From the NCBI GenBank assembly GCA_001464165.1, contig LNEX01000501.1, positions 1 through 9,457 on the forward strand: DNA of 9,457 bases. The letters run 5' to 3'. Under the pieces are notes generated by a model. It had not been told where the DNA came from. It did not search any database and saw only the letters and a program-made list of their open reading frames with translations. Made by a program: the position numbers and the translations under genes. Of the stretch, positions 1-7,661 are shown piece by piece. Within the stretch, counting starts at the first letter, position 1. Every line of letters starts with the position of its first letter. This stretch comes from a bacterium Ga0077546 (GTDB lineage: Bacteria > Cyanobacteriota > Vampirovibrionia > Obscuribacterales > Obscuribacteraceae).

Positions 1-263
1 GAACTAAGGCAGTTTTGAATACGGAGACCCTTGTGGTCTTCACGACGATCCTTGCAGCGACTGGAAGAAATTGAATGGCTAGCCATATTACCCCAATCTT
101 CCGCTTGAGCCGGTTAAAAGACACGCAAGCTTAGTAACAACTAACACTGTCAAGTTTGACTTTAGCTAGCCTGGCTCAAGCAACCGACACAACCTTGACA
201 AAGCTACCAAGGCGTATTAATGCCCCAAACTGGCTCTTTACAATGCACACTGACTTGGCCAGG
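1..263. other. Non-coding stretch downstream of the giant gene
   Basis: No gene can be supported here. It holds a perfect 12-base palindrome at 75-86 (ATGGCTAGCCAT), a near-palindrome at 149-160 (GTCAA-gt-TTGAC) and the longer-range inverted repeats listed separately. I looked for a terminator for the giant gene and found no GC-rich stem followed by a T run on the minus strand. A minus-strand ATG at 84-86 opens a frame of 28 codons that runs off the left edge, and a + frame is open from base 3 to the stop at 72-74; either could be the edge of a neighbouring gene, but neither has supporting features. Confidence 0.6.
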
Positions 264-266
264 CTA
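104..266. repeat. Overlapping inverted repeats after the giant gene
   Basis: TAGCCTGGC at 167-175 is perfectly complementary in inverted sense to GCCAGGCTA at 258-266, whose last three bases are the stop codon of the giant gene. A second pair, CTTGAGCC at 104-111 and GGCTCAAG at 173-180, uses a middle arm that overlaps the first by three bases. The two pairings would therefore exclude one another in a minus-strand transcript. The arms are short and far apart (82 and 61 bases), so this may be chance; no T run follows either stem. Confidence 0.35.
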
Positions 267-3200
267 ACCAGCCAACATCAAATCATGAATCATCTTCAAA
301 GCCCTGGCATGCTCTGGGTTTGTTGGATCTTTGTAGGCGTCTCTTAAAGCTTTAAATTTAGCCAGCTCAGCCACAGGAATGGAATTATTTTCATCAATGA
401 TCAAGTCGAGAATTTCGATGATGTTCGGTGCCGGAGCATCAAGGCTAGAAGGAGTATCCTTCCATTCTTTCAGTAGTTTAGTAGACTCAGGCACACCGCT
501 TTCCAGGCTTTCCATTCTAGCTAAAGGCACCGGCTGCGTTGCCGAATTAGGCTTAGGTACAACCGGCTGTACACGACCAAGCAGAGAGTCTTCACTGCGC
601 CCACGCAGTCTGCTCTCAATGTTCAAGAAGATTGAAGGACGACTGTCACCGCTAGCACCACCAATTTTTATTACTCCTTGCTGACTCATAAACACATCAG
701 CAACAGCTTTGACATTTGACTGGAATTTCGTATTGAGGCGCAGCTGCTTATCTATAGCGGCATGTCTATCTGCGCCACTGAGCCCTTTGAGAGCTTTACT
801 ATCACCGCCGAGGAGATCTATCTGACTATTACTCAAAGACTTAGATAAGCTTGTATAGTTAACTAACTCTTTGCGAATTGCATCAACTCTATCTTCAAGG
901 ATGCCACCATTGTAATAACCGCCATCTTTAGTCTTCAGCGTTACAGAGCGGCCTTTGATCACGCTCACATTGGCAACTTTGGCAACTTTATCCTCGATTA
1001 TTGCGTATGTCGGACCCTTAACTTTGGCCATAGCATAGGCTATAAGCTCTCCTCTAGTAACTGAGTCTAGACTGGCAGCCAACTCAGGCGAAGCCACTTC
1101 AATCGCCTTGATATTCGAATAAGTTCTAGCACGCTCAACTACATTAGCCATGTCTTGCCAATCGGAACGCTCGCGCGAATCAGCAGAATTTCTTGCTTTC
1201 GCCTTAGCCCAGTCAATCAAACGACCAAGTTGAGTGGCTGCTTCAGCATCAGTAGTGCGAGTCAAACTAGGCAGTGGGGGCCCGTCAGCACCGAGCCGAA
1301 AAGCCGATGGCCGCTGAGTCATGGCTAATATTTGGTCTTCCAAATCTGGCACAAAATTGATAGCCCTAGAGCGAACGGCCGAGCTTGGATCATCAATTTT
1401 CAAAGCACCAGATATGTCAAACAAGCCATTGTCAGTGCGAATCACACCTGGCTCGCGCAATACAAAAACGTTTGATTTTTGAGGATTAGATGTGGCATCT
1501 AAGAAATGAACATCACCTGTTTTGGTATTCACCAAAAGATAATCGCCACCAGCTCTATCTAGGGGAGAATTGGCTTCAGTTGGATAAACTTGCCAGTCTG
1601 GACTGATTCTCTTATCTCTTTTAAGGTTGGCGAGAATACCATTGTGCTCTCTAGAAAGCATCGTCCAAATTGTTAGCTGACTTTGCTCACCACCTGAACT
1701 GACATGCCTGAAATCAGAATTGCTCAGTACTTGGTCTTTTATCTTCTCTAATTGTCGAATAGCTGGTGCAACATCACCAGTAGCCCAATGAGCGGCGTTA
1801 GCACTTCTAATGGGCCAGCTACTACCGTCGCCAACGGCATTAAAAGCGCGCTTCAATAGCTCATTAGCTTCAGCGCTCTTGGTGATTTGATCTCTTTGGC
1901 CAGCAGGAGTGTAATCGAGGAACTCTTTGTAAGCCTTGGCCCGCTCAGCTGGATTAGACTTGAGAGCCTGGCCAATTTCGTTAAACCAGAGAGCAGCAGT
2001 TCTATCAGGCAATGTGCCTTCTTGCGCCCGCCTAGCCAATTCAGTGAAGAGAATCGGACGAAATTCATTGTCAGTGGTGCTGTTCTTAAGCGCAAAATTG
2101 AGCACACTAGCGTCAGCCCTACCAAGGTTATCGCCTGTCAGCAGTGCCGTTTTCACGTGAGCCTCTGCACTGCCAGGGGCAGTGAAATTTGGCTCAGTCA
2201 ATCTTGGTGCAATCTTCTGTGATATGAAAGCATCTAACTGTGCGATTTCTTCATTGTTTTTTGGCACGGCCTGGCGTGAAACCGTGTAAGGTCCTTCATA
2301 ACGCAGACTGACACGCTCAGAGTTAGCCGTCACTACTTTCACTTTTGACAAGCCCGGAAGTTCATCAGTTAACCCTCTAATCGATAATTCTTCACCATCG
2401 CGGAAACTGGGCCGATTAAACTGGTCCTGCATCTGAGCGGCGGGTCTCTTAACTGTGATTGAGGCATTGGCGAATGTAATTGAATCGGTGGCAACATCGT
2501 AGTCACTGACCACACCCTGACCACCTTCGATAAATAGTCTGGGCGGCTTAACAACCGGTGCATCTTGGCCAACATGTCTACCAATACTTTCAAAAGCATT
2601 GTCCAAAAGATACTCTATCTCGGCATTTTGACTGGCCGTTCTGCGAGCAGCTTGAATCTCTGGTGCTGGCTTGTGACCACGCTCCATGGCCTGTGCCCGA
2701 GCGCGCTGGCCACTCAAGAAAGCATCAACTTCATGAGTCTGCATATAATCAGCATAAACACTACGACGGCTAGCGTTAATGTCATCCAGTCTTGTTTCTA
2801 GAGTTTCTTTCAAATACTTGGCTGCGCTTGCGGCTTCAGCTTTAGTCCAGGTATCGCCTTTTCCATCCAAATAATTCTTGAGGTTATTGTAGAAAGCCTG
2901 AGCCTCTTGCGGCGGAGTGGCTGTACCAAACAAACGCTTGGCCAGCAGCTCATCTTTCCCTTCAAAGACCTTGGTTAAAAGGTGATAGGCAGCGTTTGGG
3001 TCTTCGCCAATCTGGAAAGGTTTGAGGTAGCTTTTCACAGCTCGGAAGTCGTTACCTAGCGCCACAAGCTTTTCACCAGCTGGTGCATTTTTACGGAATG
3101 CCGCTTCTAAATTGTTCGCCCGTAAGGTTTGCTCAGGGCTAAGCTCAAGGGGACTGACCTTTGCTCTAGCATCAAGCAGCTGCTGTGCTTGTGCGTCTGA

Positions 3201-6200
3201 CATACTTTGCTTGGTCTTAAACTCATAATATGCTTTGAAGTGTCCCACTTCTTCTTTCGTGGGTTTGGCACCCAGTTGCAATTGATCAGCAAGGCTGCGA
3301 CCAACCGTGAATCGTTGCTCGTGGTGAGTCAACTCATGGTAAGACGACTCAAACACATCAAGATTGTGATCTTTGGCCAAAATGTTATCGGGATTAAGAG
3401 TAATAGTGCCATCTTTATACGTAGCAGCCTTGCCCACCATGGCAGCACTACGACCGGACTCAACTTTGACACTAGGCAAATTATTGGCAGTAGTGAATGA
3501 ATCTATGGCCTTTTGCAAATCGGCCACTCTTTGATCGAGTACTTTGGTCTGCGTGGTCAATGCATCTGAATATGCTTGTCTGTCAGCGATATAGGTCTTC
3601 AAAGTAGCCAGATCTTCTGGATTACCTTTCATCTTCGCTGCCATATCAGCAGTATCTAACTCACCATTGCGCCAAGGCAGGCCATATTTATCAACAAGAG
3701 CATTGACCTTCTGTCCGTTCACCTGGAAGCGTGCATAGGCATCGTCAAGCGCTTTTGGTAGATGCGAGAAATCTTGAGTCCAGCCCTTTGTGGCAGCTTC
3801 AATGCTGTCAACAAACTGGCCGGCCTTGGCCACAGTATTAAGCGGAGTGATGTCTCTGCCCAGCTCACGCACAAGAGCCAAACGCTCATGAGGAGCTAAT
3901 TTCTCCATTTCACGAGCAGGCATCCATAATTGGTCAGGAGCGCTACTGCTCGGCCGCGGGCGGGTCTCAATGGCAGCCATAGCCATGTTTGGGGTAAAAT
4001 CAGTTTGCCCTCGCAAAGGCAAATCGTGAGCTATATTTGGCCCTCTTACTTCACTACTAGGTCTAATCTCACCACTAGAACTAGATTTGACTTCTGGTGC
4101 CAGACTAAATTCAGAACGTGCCACTTCTGGCCCTTTCAAGCGACTCAAGCCGCTAAACCCAGCTTCGCCGGCCTTGATGGCGCCACCAAAGAACAAAGCA
4201 CCACCGGCACCAGCAAGTGAAGAATTGAAAGTGTGCATGCCAATTCTAGAAAGATTGCCTGCCAAATCTTTTCTAGAATCCCAAGCGGCTACACCCTCTA
4301 AAAATCCAGTGCCACTGTTAGCGGCGGCACCAGCACCAGCGTTCAGACCTTGAGCACTACCTTGATAGACAAGCCAGTTAGCTGTGTGCCGGGCAAATTC
4401 TTTAGTCGCTTGCTCAGTCAATTCTTTGCGCACACTGGCCACGGCTGCCTCTCTCAGCGGCCCCTGAATACCAGCATCGACCACACGCTCGGCTATGGCC
4501 GCAAAAGATTTTTCTTCTATTTTCCTGGCACCATTTGCCAGTAAATTGCGCATGGTGGCCTCAGTACCTTCTGCTACGATTTTCTCGTAACCAGCCACAA
4601 ACAGCTGCTTACCAGCCACACCCTCAGCTAACTCAACCCCAGCACGCTTAGCTACTTCTTCTACGCTCTCTTTGGCAAGCGTGCCAAGAGTAGCTGTGGC
4701 AGCAGATTTAGCGGCCTGTTGACCAACTTTGAACACGGCGGCCAGTTGCGCTTGACCAAAGACCGAAGTAGCACCAGTGAGGGCACCAATAGAGGCATCT
4801 TTAGCGACAGTGCCTAATTTGAAATCATAATCTGAGCCCATAAGCACAGCTTTGCTGCCGACTTTGGTAGCGGCCCCACCAGCAGCCAACAGGGCTGCCA
4901 CAAGAGGGAGATTGGTGCCACCAGTGGCGATCACGCTAGCGATAGCACCACCTGCAATCAGAGCATCAGCAGTATAATCTGCAGCTGCACTCTTAGTTTC
5001 GCGGTGATTATCAATGGCGCTAGCAAAGTCTTCAAACAAATGCTTCATTTGCTCAGGGCTGGCTGATTCACCCTTGCGATTGGCTTCAGCTGCAGTTTGT
5101 AGCATTTGGTCTAAAGCATCATCGGACTGTTTACCGGTAGCACTAACCCAGTCAGCGTAACCGGCACCAATACCACTGCGGGTTGAGTAAGACTCATCCC
5201 TGGCGTTATCAACCCGTTCAAACAATGACTTATCAGCGGTCAATGCTCGTCTTGCTTCTGCCATCTCTTGGCCGCTCAACTTGGCCATAAGATCACTTTC
5301 AAAGCTAGTGCCATACTTGCGGGCGTAGTCGCTCTTAAGCTGGTTCAACTGCTCAGCAGGAACTTGCTTAAGCTGCTCGACGATGTCTCTACTGCCGCCG
5401 AAGCCAAGAATTAGAGCTCGAATTTTGTCTTCACTGCGATACTCGCCTTGCTCAGCGGCAGCTAGAGCAATTTTGCGTTCATCGCTATTGAGATGATCTA
5501 AGGCCGTGTTCTGATAGGCAATATCGTTCTTTAAGCGATCACGTTCTGCTTTTGGCGCTTTTGCTATGTCTTCGTAGGTTGTCTCTTCATCATCGCTGAA
5601 AGTGCCCTTAGACAATTTGGTCATCTTATCGGCAGATATAGAGCCAGTCTTAAGCAATTCGCCTACGTACTCTTGATACATGTCTTTGCCGAGAGCCTGC
5701 TCTCCGGCTTTCTTAAAGTCGACAGCCAGGGCTCGGTCAGCGTCAGTTTTCGGCTCGTTGATGCGGCCTCGAAGTGTTGGGTCAGCATTGAAAGCTTCGC
5801 GAATGTCGCGCACAGCCTTTGCTTCATCAACAAATGCATTAGCGGCATGCTGCGCTAGCTTTGTCACTATTGTCGACACTGGCTTCTCGCCAAGCTCAAC
5901 AGCTTTTAGTATTTTTTGTGCTTCATCGCGTGCTTGACCAGACATATAACTATCGACTTTTTGATCAAGCTCGGCTTTGAACTTTGTGTCTGTTTTATAG
6001 CGCTCGCGGTCCTCCTTCGACATAGCAGAAACAGCTTCAAGCATAGCGCCCTGGTCATTGCGATAAAAGTGCCATTTCTCATCCATGCGGTCGACAACAG
6101 AAACTTTTCCACTATCAACTGACTCTTCGTAAGTCTGGGCACTCATTTTTAAATCAAATATCTTGAGCAAGCCTTGCTTATCTTTCTCAGGCTGATTGAG

Positions 6201-7583
6201 GCTATCAAGCATCTGCTCTAGTTCTTTGCGGGCAGCAGGATTATTCTTGGCCGCTTCCCAATCTTTTTTGGACATGCTCTCAATGGAAGTGCCAATGTCA
6301 GCGGCAGAATCATTCCAGAGTGAACCTCTGTGTTGATCAAGAGTGGCAGCAATGGAACCACCCCGCACATTGATCATTGATTCCCAGCGGGCCAGTTCAG
6401 TGGCATTGCCTGCCGCCTCTAAGCTAGTTCTGAGAGTATGATACTGGCCAGTGGCAGCAGCTTTTTCAGCAGGCGACATGGCTTTAAGCCGCTCGCTATC
6501 TTGCGTACCGAGTGGAGTGTTATCACCGCTAAGCTGTCTACCAATGCGATAATCACTGCGCTCAGAGTCAGTCATGCGCGAAAGTGCTAGCTCAATACCT
6601 TTGTTGTTATCCCAAACAGTGCCAGTGTTCTCTTTAACTTGGGTGGCCGCCGAGAGCTTACCATCAGCACTAAAATCACGAGCTTGAGCCAAGTCTGAAC
6701 CCGACCAGGCGTCGCGCATTTGCTTATCACCACCATTAGCGACAAAAGCCTGCCGCTCTTGGGGCGTAGCATCTTTCATCACTTCTTTGAAAAACTGTAA
6801 ATCTTCCGCTTTGAGAGCCGCGGCAGTGAGCTTGCTAAAGTCTTCAGGGCTGCGCTTATCATTACCCTTGAGGTAAATCATGAGTGCTTCTTTGGTGGTT
6901 GCTGTTAGATTTTGATCTTGAGCAATCGCTTGAGCCAGAGGCTTTCCATGCCGCTCTTGGTATTCAGCAGAAATTTGTTTGACTTGCTCAGCGTTGGCAG
7001 TCCTCAAACTATCGCGCAGGTCTTTCTCGATGATTGAATTGCTGCGACCAGTCCACTCGCCCCGCTCGGTCAAAGCAACACTAATGCGATCAGCGGCTAT
7101 GGTGCTTTCATTGCCATCTTTTTTGTGCAAAGCGGCCTTCAAGCGCTCGCGGTCTGAGCCGGTCATAAATGCCGACATTTCTTCTTCTAGACCCTTGCCA
7201 AACTTCATCTTGTAAATGCCGTTGAGCACCTTCAACTCAGCGGCGGTATGACCCTTGAGCAAATCAACGATTTTGTCTCGATCGGCCCAACGAGCAACCC
7301 AATTGTCATTGCCAGTTGCTTGCCTCAAAGCATCTGCATCTTTAGCTAGAGCAACCCGATCGATGGGTTTTTCGCCAGCATCAACGGGCTTGGCGCTCTT
7401 GGCAAGATCTTCTAGCTTGACCGCAGGTAAAACGGTAGAGTCGCCTTTCGCCTGACTGCTCGCAGCTTGGGCTTTTTGGTCTTTAACGGTGATCTCATGA
7501 ACAGCTTTAGTAGCCGCAGAAACCTCAGGCGAAGTTTTATCGTCGCCGCCATCTTTTGGTAACTGTCGGACGTCGATTGCCAT
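264..7583 (-). CDS. Giant helical-repeat protein with HExxH metallopeptidase-like core
   Basis: This frame encodes 2439 residues without interruption and ends at TAG. I do not recognise the whole protein. The order seen is: a polar, low-complexity N-terminus (1-75) with no signal peptide; annexin-like units (103-152 and 187-238); Trp-containing helical units (322-548) and a related unit (662-712); a third annexin-like unit (732-781); a Gly/Ala-rich hydrophobic section (868-1145); a helical stretch with coiled-coil character (about 1325-1365); an HExxH core (HELTH 1416-1420) with a possible third zinc ligand at E1618; a beta-rich part (about 1680-1770); an alpha/beta part (about 1941-2050); and a C-terminal part without clear family. 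It contains no cysteine. The ATG at 7583 is the only usable upstream start, because an in-frame TGA lies seven codons before it. No Shine-Dalgarno sequence precedes it; a stem-loop does. It lies 78 bases downstream of the leucine-rich-repeat gene. A role in attacking or contacting other cells, or as a self-processing surface protein, is possible but is inference. Confidence 0.95.
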   Translation of the reverse strand: MAIDVRQLPKDGGDDKTSPEVSAATKAVHEITVKDQKAQAASSQAKGDSTVLPAVKLEDLAKSAKPVDAGEKPIDRVALAKDADALRQATGNDNWVARWADRDKIVDLLKGHTAAELKVLNGIYKMKFGKGLEEEMSAFMTGSDRERLKAALHKKDGNESTIAADRISVALTERGEWTGRSNSIIEKDLRDSLRTANAEQVKQISAEYQERHGKPLAQAIAQDQNLTATTKEALMIYLKGNDKRSPEDFSKLTAAALKAEDLQFFKEVMKDATPQERQAFVANGGDKQMRDAWSGSDLAQARDFSADGKLSAATQVKENTGTVWDNNKGIELALSRMTDSERSDYRIGRQLSGDNTPLGTQDSERLKAMSPAEKAAATGQYHTLRTSLEAAGNATELARWESMINVRGGSIAATLDQHRGSLWNDSAADIGTSIESMSKKDWEAAKNNPAARKELEQMLDSLNQPEKDKQGLLKIFDLKMSAQTYEESVDSGKVSVVDRMDEKWHFYRNDQGAMLEAVSAMSKEDRERYKTDTKFKAELDQKVDSYMSGQARDEAQKILKAVELGEKPVSTIVTKLAQHAANAFVDEAKAVRDIREAFNADPTLRGRINEPKTDADRALAVDFKKAGEQALGKDMYQEYVGELLKTGSISADKMTKLSKGTFSDDEETTYEDIAKAPKAERDRLKNDIAYQNTALDHLNSDERKIALAAAEQGEYRSEDKIRALILGFGGSRDIVEQLKQVPAEQLNQLKSDYARKYGTSFESDLMAKLSGQEMAEARRALTADKSLFERVDNARDESYSTRSGIGAGYADWVSATGKQSDDALDQMLQTAAEANRKGESASPEQMKHLFEDFASAIDNHRETKSAAADYTADALIAGGAIASVIATGGTNLPLVAALLAAGGAATKVGSKAVLMGSDYDFKLGTVAKDASIGALTGATSVFGQAQLAAVFKVGQQAAKSAATATLGTLAKESVEEVAKRAGVELAEGVAGKQLFVAGYEKIVAEGTEATMRNLLANGARKIEEKSFAAIAERVVDAGIQGPLREAAVASVRKELTEQATKEFARHTANWLVYQGSAQGLNAGAGAAANSGTGFLEGVAAWDSRKDLAGNLSRIGMHTFNSSLAGAGGALFFGGAIKAGEAGFSGLSRLKGPEVARSEFSLAPEVKSSSSGEIRPSSEVRGPNIAHDLPLRGQTDFTPNMAMAAIETRPRPSSSAPDQLWMPAREMEKLAPHERLALVRELGRDITPLNTVAKAGQFVDSIEAATKGWTQDFSHLPKALDDAYARFQVNGQKVNALVDKYGLPWRNGELDTADMAAKMKGNPEDLATLKTYIADRQAYSDALTTQTKVLDQRVADLQKAIDSFTTANNLPSVKVESGRSAAMVGKAATYKDGTITLNPDNILAKDHNLDVFESSYHELTHHEQRFTVGRSLADQLQLGAKPTKEEVGHFKAYYEFKTKQSMSDAQAQQLLDARAKVSPLELSPEQTLRANNLEAAFRKNAPAGEKLVALGNDFRAVKSYLKPFQIGEDPNAAYHLLTKVFEGKDELLAKRLFGTATPPQEAQAFYNNLKNYLDGKGDTWTKAEAASAAKYLKETLETRLDDINASRRSVYADYMQTHEVDAFLSGQRARAQAMERGHKPAPEIQAARRTASQNAEIEYLLDNAFESIGRHVGQDAPVVKPPRLFIEGGQGVVSDYDVATDSITFANASITVKRPAAQMQDQFNRPSFRDGEELSIRGLTDELPGLSKVKVVTANSERVSLRYEGPYTVSRQAVPKNNEEIAQLDAFISQKIAPRLTEPNFTAPGSAEAHVKTALLTGDNLGRADASVLNFALKNSTTDNEFRPILFTELARRAQEGTLPDRTAALWFNEIGQALKSNPAERAKAYKEFLDYTPAGQRDQITKSAEANELLKRAFNAVGDGSSWPIRSANAAHWATGDVAPAIRQLEKIKDQVLSNSDFRHVSSGGEQSQLTIWTMLSREHNGILANLKRDKRISPDWQVYPTEANSPLDRAGGDYLLVNTKTGDVHFLDATSNPQKSNVFVLREPGVIRTDNGLFDISGALKIDDPSSAVRSRAINFVPDLEDQILAMTQRPSAFRLGADGPPLPSLTRTTDAEAATQLGRLIDWAKAKARNSADSRERSDWQDMANVVERARTYSNIKAIEVASPELAASLDSVTRGELIAYAMAKVKGPTYAIIEDKVAKVANVSVIKGRSVTLKTKDGGYYNGGILEDRVDAIRKELVNYTSLSKSLSNSQIDLLGGDSKALKGLSGADRHAAIDKQLRLNTKFQSNVKAVADVFMSQQGVIKIGGASGDSRPSIFLNIESRLRGRSEDSLLGRVQPVVPKPNSATQPVPLARMESLESGVPESTKLLKEWKDTPSSLDAPAPNIIEILDLIIDENNSIPVAELAKFKALRDAYKDPTNPEHARALKMIHDLMLAG
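1434..1763 (-). other. Alpha/beta segment, possibly nuclease-like, in the giant protein
   Basis: Residues 1941-2050 run as helix, a polar SSGGEQSQL stretch (E1966), helix, then two strands, GGDYLLVNT and GDVHFLDATS. The order Glu in a first helix, D2014 before one strand, D2029 at the end of the next, resembles the PD-(D/E)xK nuclease layout, but the usual Lys two residues after the second acid is Thr (D2029-A-T2031). It may be an inactive or altered member or unrelated. I would not assign a function from this. Confidence 0.25.
2712..3473 (-). other. HExxH metallopeptidase-like core of the giant protein
   Basis: Residues 1371-1624. The zinc-binding motif HELTH is at residues 1416-1420 (bases 3324-3338), within YHELTHHEQ. 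It is preceded by a strand-like segment, TYKDGTITLNP (1388-1398), of the sort that forms the edge strand before the active-site helix in many zincins. HELTHxxQ resembles several poorly characterised peptidase families found in bacterial toxins. A candidate third ligand is E1618 in THEVDAF (ExxDA type, as in gluzincins), about 200 residues further on; E1454 is nearer but sits in no familiar motif. The motif and its context support a zinc peptidase, perhaps for self-cleavage or for cleaving a target protein; activity is not proven. Confidence 0.65.
4149..4982 (-). other. Gly/Ala-rich hydrophobic section of the giant protein
   Basis: Residues 868-1145 contain three hydrophobic, small-residue-rich stretches: about 872-905 (ALIAGGAIASVIATGG, then LPLVAALLAAGG), 929-943 (GALTGATSVFG) and 1118-1142 (LAGAGGALFFGGAIKAG). 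Repeated small residues at four-residue intervals, as in GxxxG, suit close helix packing or membrane insertion. Between them lie amphipathic Ala/Glu/Lys helices. Similar Gly-zipper stretches occur in the middle of large secreted or contact-dependent bacterial toxins. That comparison is by pattern only; these could also be buried helices of a soluble protein. Confidence 0.5.
5241..5390 (-). other. Annexin-like repeat 3 of the giant protein
   Basis: Residues 732-781 align without gaps to residues 103-152, with 15 of 50 positions identical by hand count, including IV, LK, the conserved Tyr, the Lys-x-Gly pair, a Glu after the Gly and the Ser/Thr-Gly before the last helix. The two copies lie about 630 residues apart, so the N-terminal third seems to be built from an old helical unit that has diverged and been interrupted by other helices. 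Confidence 0.55.
5448..6620 (-). other. Diverged helical repeat units with Trp and MSKxDR motifs
   Basis: Three units begin with a Trp followed by polar residues and then a helix ending in Met-Ser/Thr-x-x-Glu/Asp-Arg or a variant: W324 with RMTDSER, W423 with SMSKKDW, and W504 with AMSKEDRERYK. The second and third continue with a helix of the type FKAELDQKVDSYMS (ARKELEQMLDSL in the second). A fourth, more diverged unit at residues 662-712 has APKAERDRLK followed by YQNTALDHLNS and ends, like the third, in a Gly-Glu. The spacing is irregular (about 80-150 residues). They are seen directly by alignment within the protein; their function is unknown. Confidence 0.5.
6870..7277 (-). other. Annexin-like repeats 1 and 2 of the giant protein
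   Basis: Residues 103-152 and 187-238 each show the helix pattern of an annexin repeat: a Leu-rich helix, then Glu-Leu or Gln-Val, a Tyr seven to eight residues later, a Gly (FGKGL, HGKPL), then a helix ending in a Leu-rich stretch. The first unit contains ELKVLNGIYKMKFG followed by LEEEM, close in pattern to the ELxxIxxxYxxxYGxxLE of annexins. The classical GxGTD calcium loop is not visible, so calcium and lipid binding should not be assumed. The units start 84 residues apart, a little more than the roughly 70 of true annexins. Confidence 0.55.
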
Positions 7584-7590
7584 CTGGTGG

Positions 7591-7637
7591 GGGTTTCGGG
7601 TTCACTAATAACTACCAGTTATATATACCCGCAACCC
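7591..7637 (-). promoter_or_regulatory. Nested stem-loop just before the giant gene
   Basis: In the minus-strand transcript the outer stem pairs GGGTT-G-CGGGT (7637-7627) with ACCCG-A-AACCC (7601-7591): ten base pairs with one G/A mismatch. Inside its loop a second perfect stem pairs ATAACT (7622-7617) with AGTTAT (7613-7608) around the triloop GGT. The structure starts 24 bases after the stop of the upstream gene and ends 7 bases before the ATG. No T run follows, so it is not a typical terminator. The linker CCACCAG contains no Shine-Dalgarno sequence. A role in controlling translation or transcript processing between the two genes is the simplest reading; a protein-binding operator in the DNA is the alternative. 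Confidence 0.6.
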
Positions 7638-7661
7638 GCTATTTCTGGACATCTAAGACCA

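Noticed and set aside
1..86. A minus-strand ATG at 84-86 with a 28-codon frame running off the left edge, and a + frame ending at 72-74
   Set aside because: Both are too short to judge, and neither has a clear ribosome binding site or familiar residues; kept only as a remark in the intergenic entry.
148..153. A perfect TTGACA on the minus strand (and another on the + strand at about 195-200) as a promoter -35 element
   Set aside because: No acceptable -10 element lies 16-18 bases further in either direction of transcription.
7617..7627. TATATA upstream of the giant gene as a -10 element
   Set aside because: There is no reasonable -35 at the right distance, and the same bases take part in the stem-loop, which explains them better.
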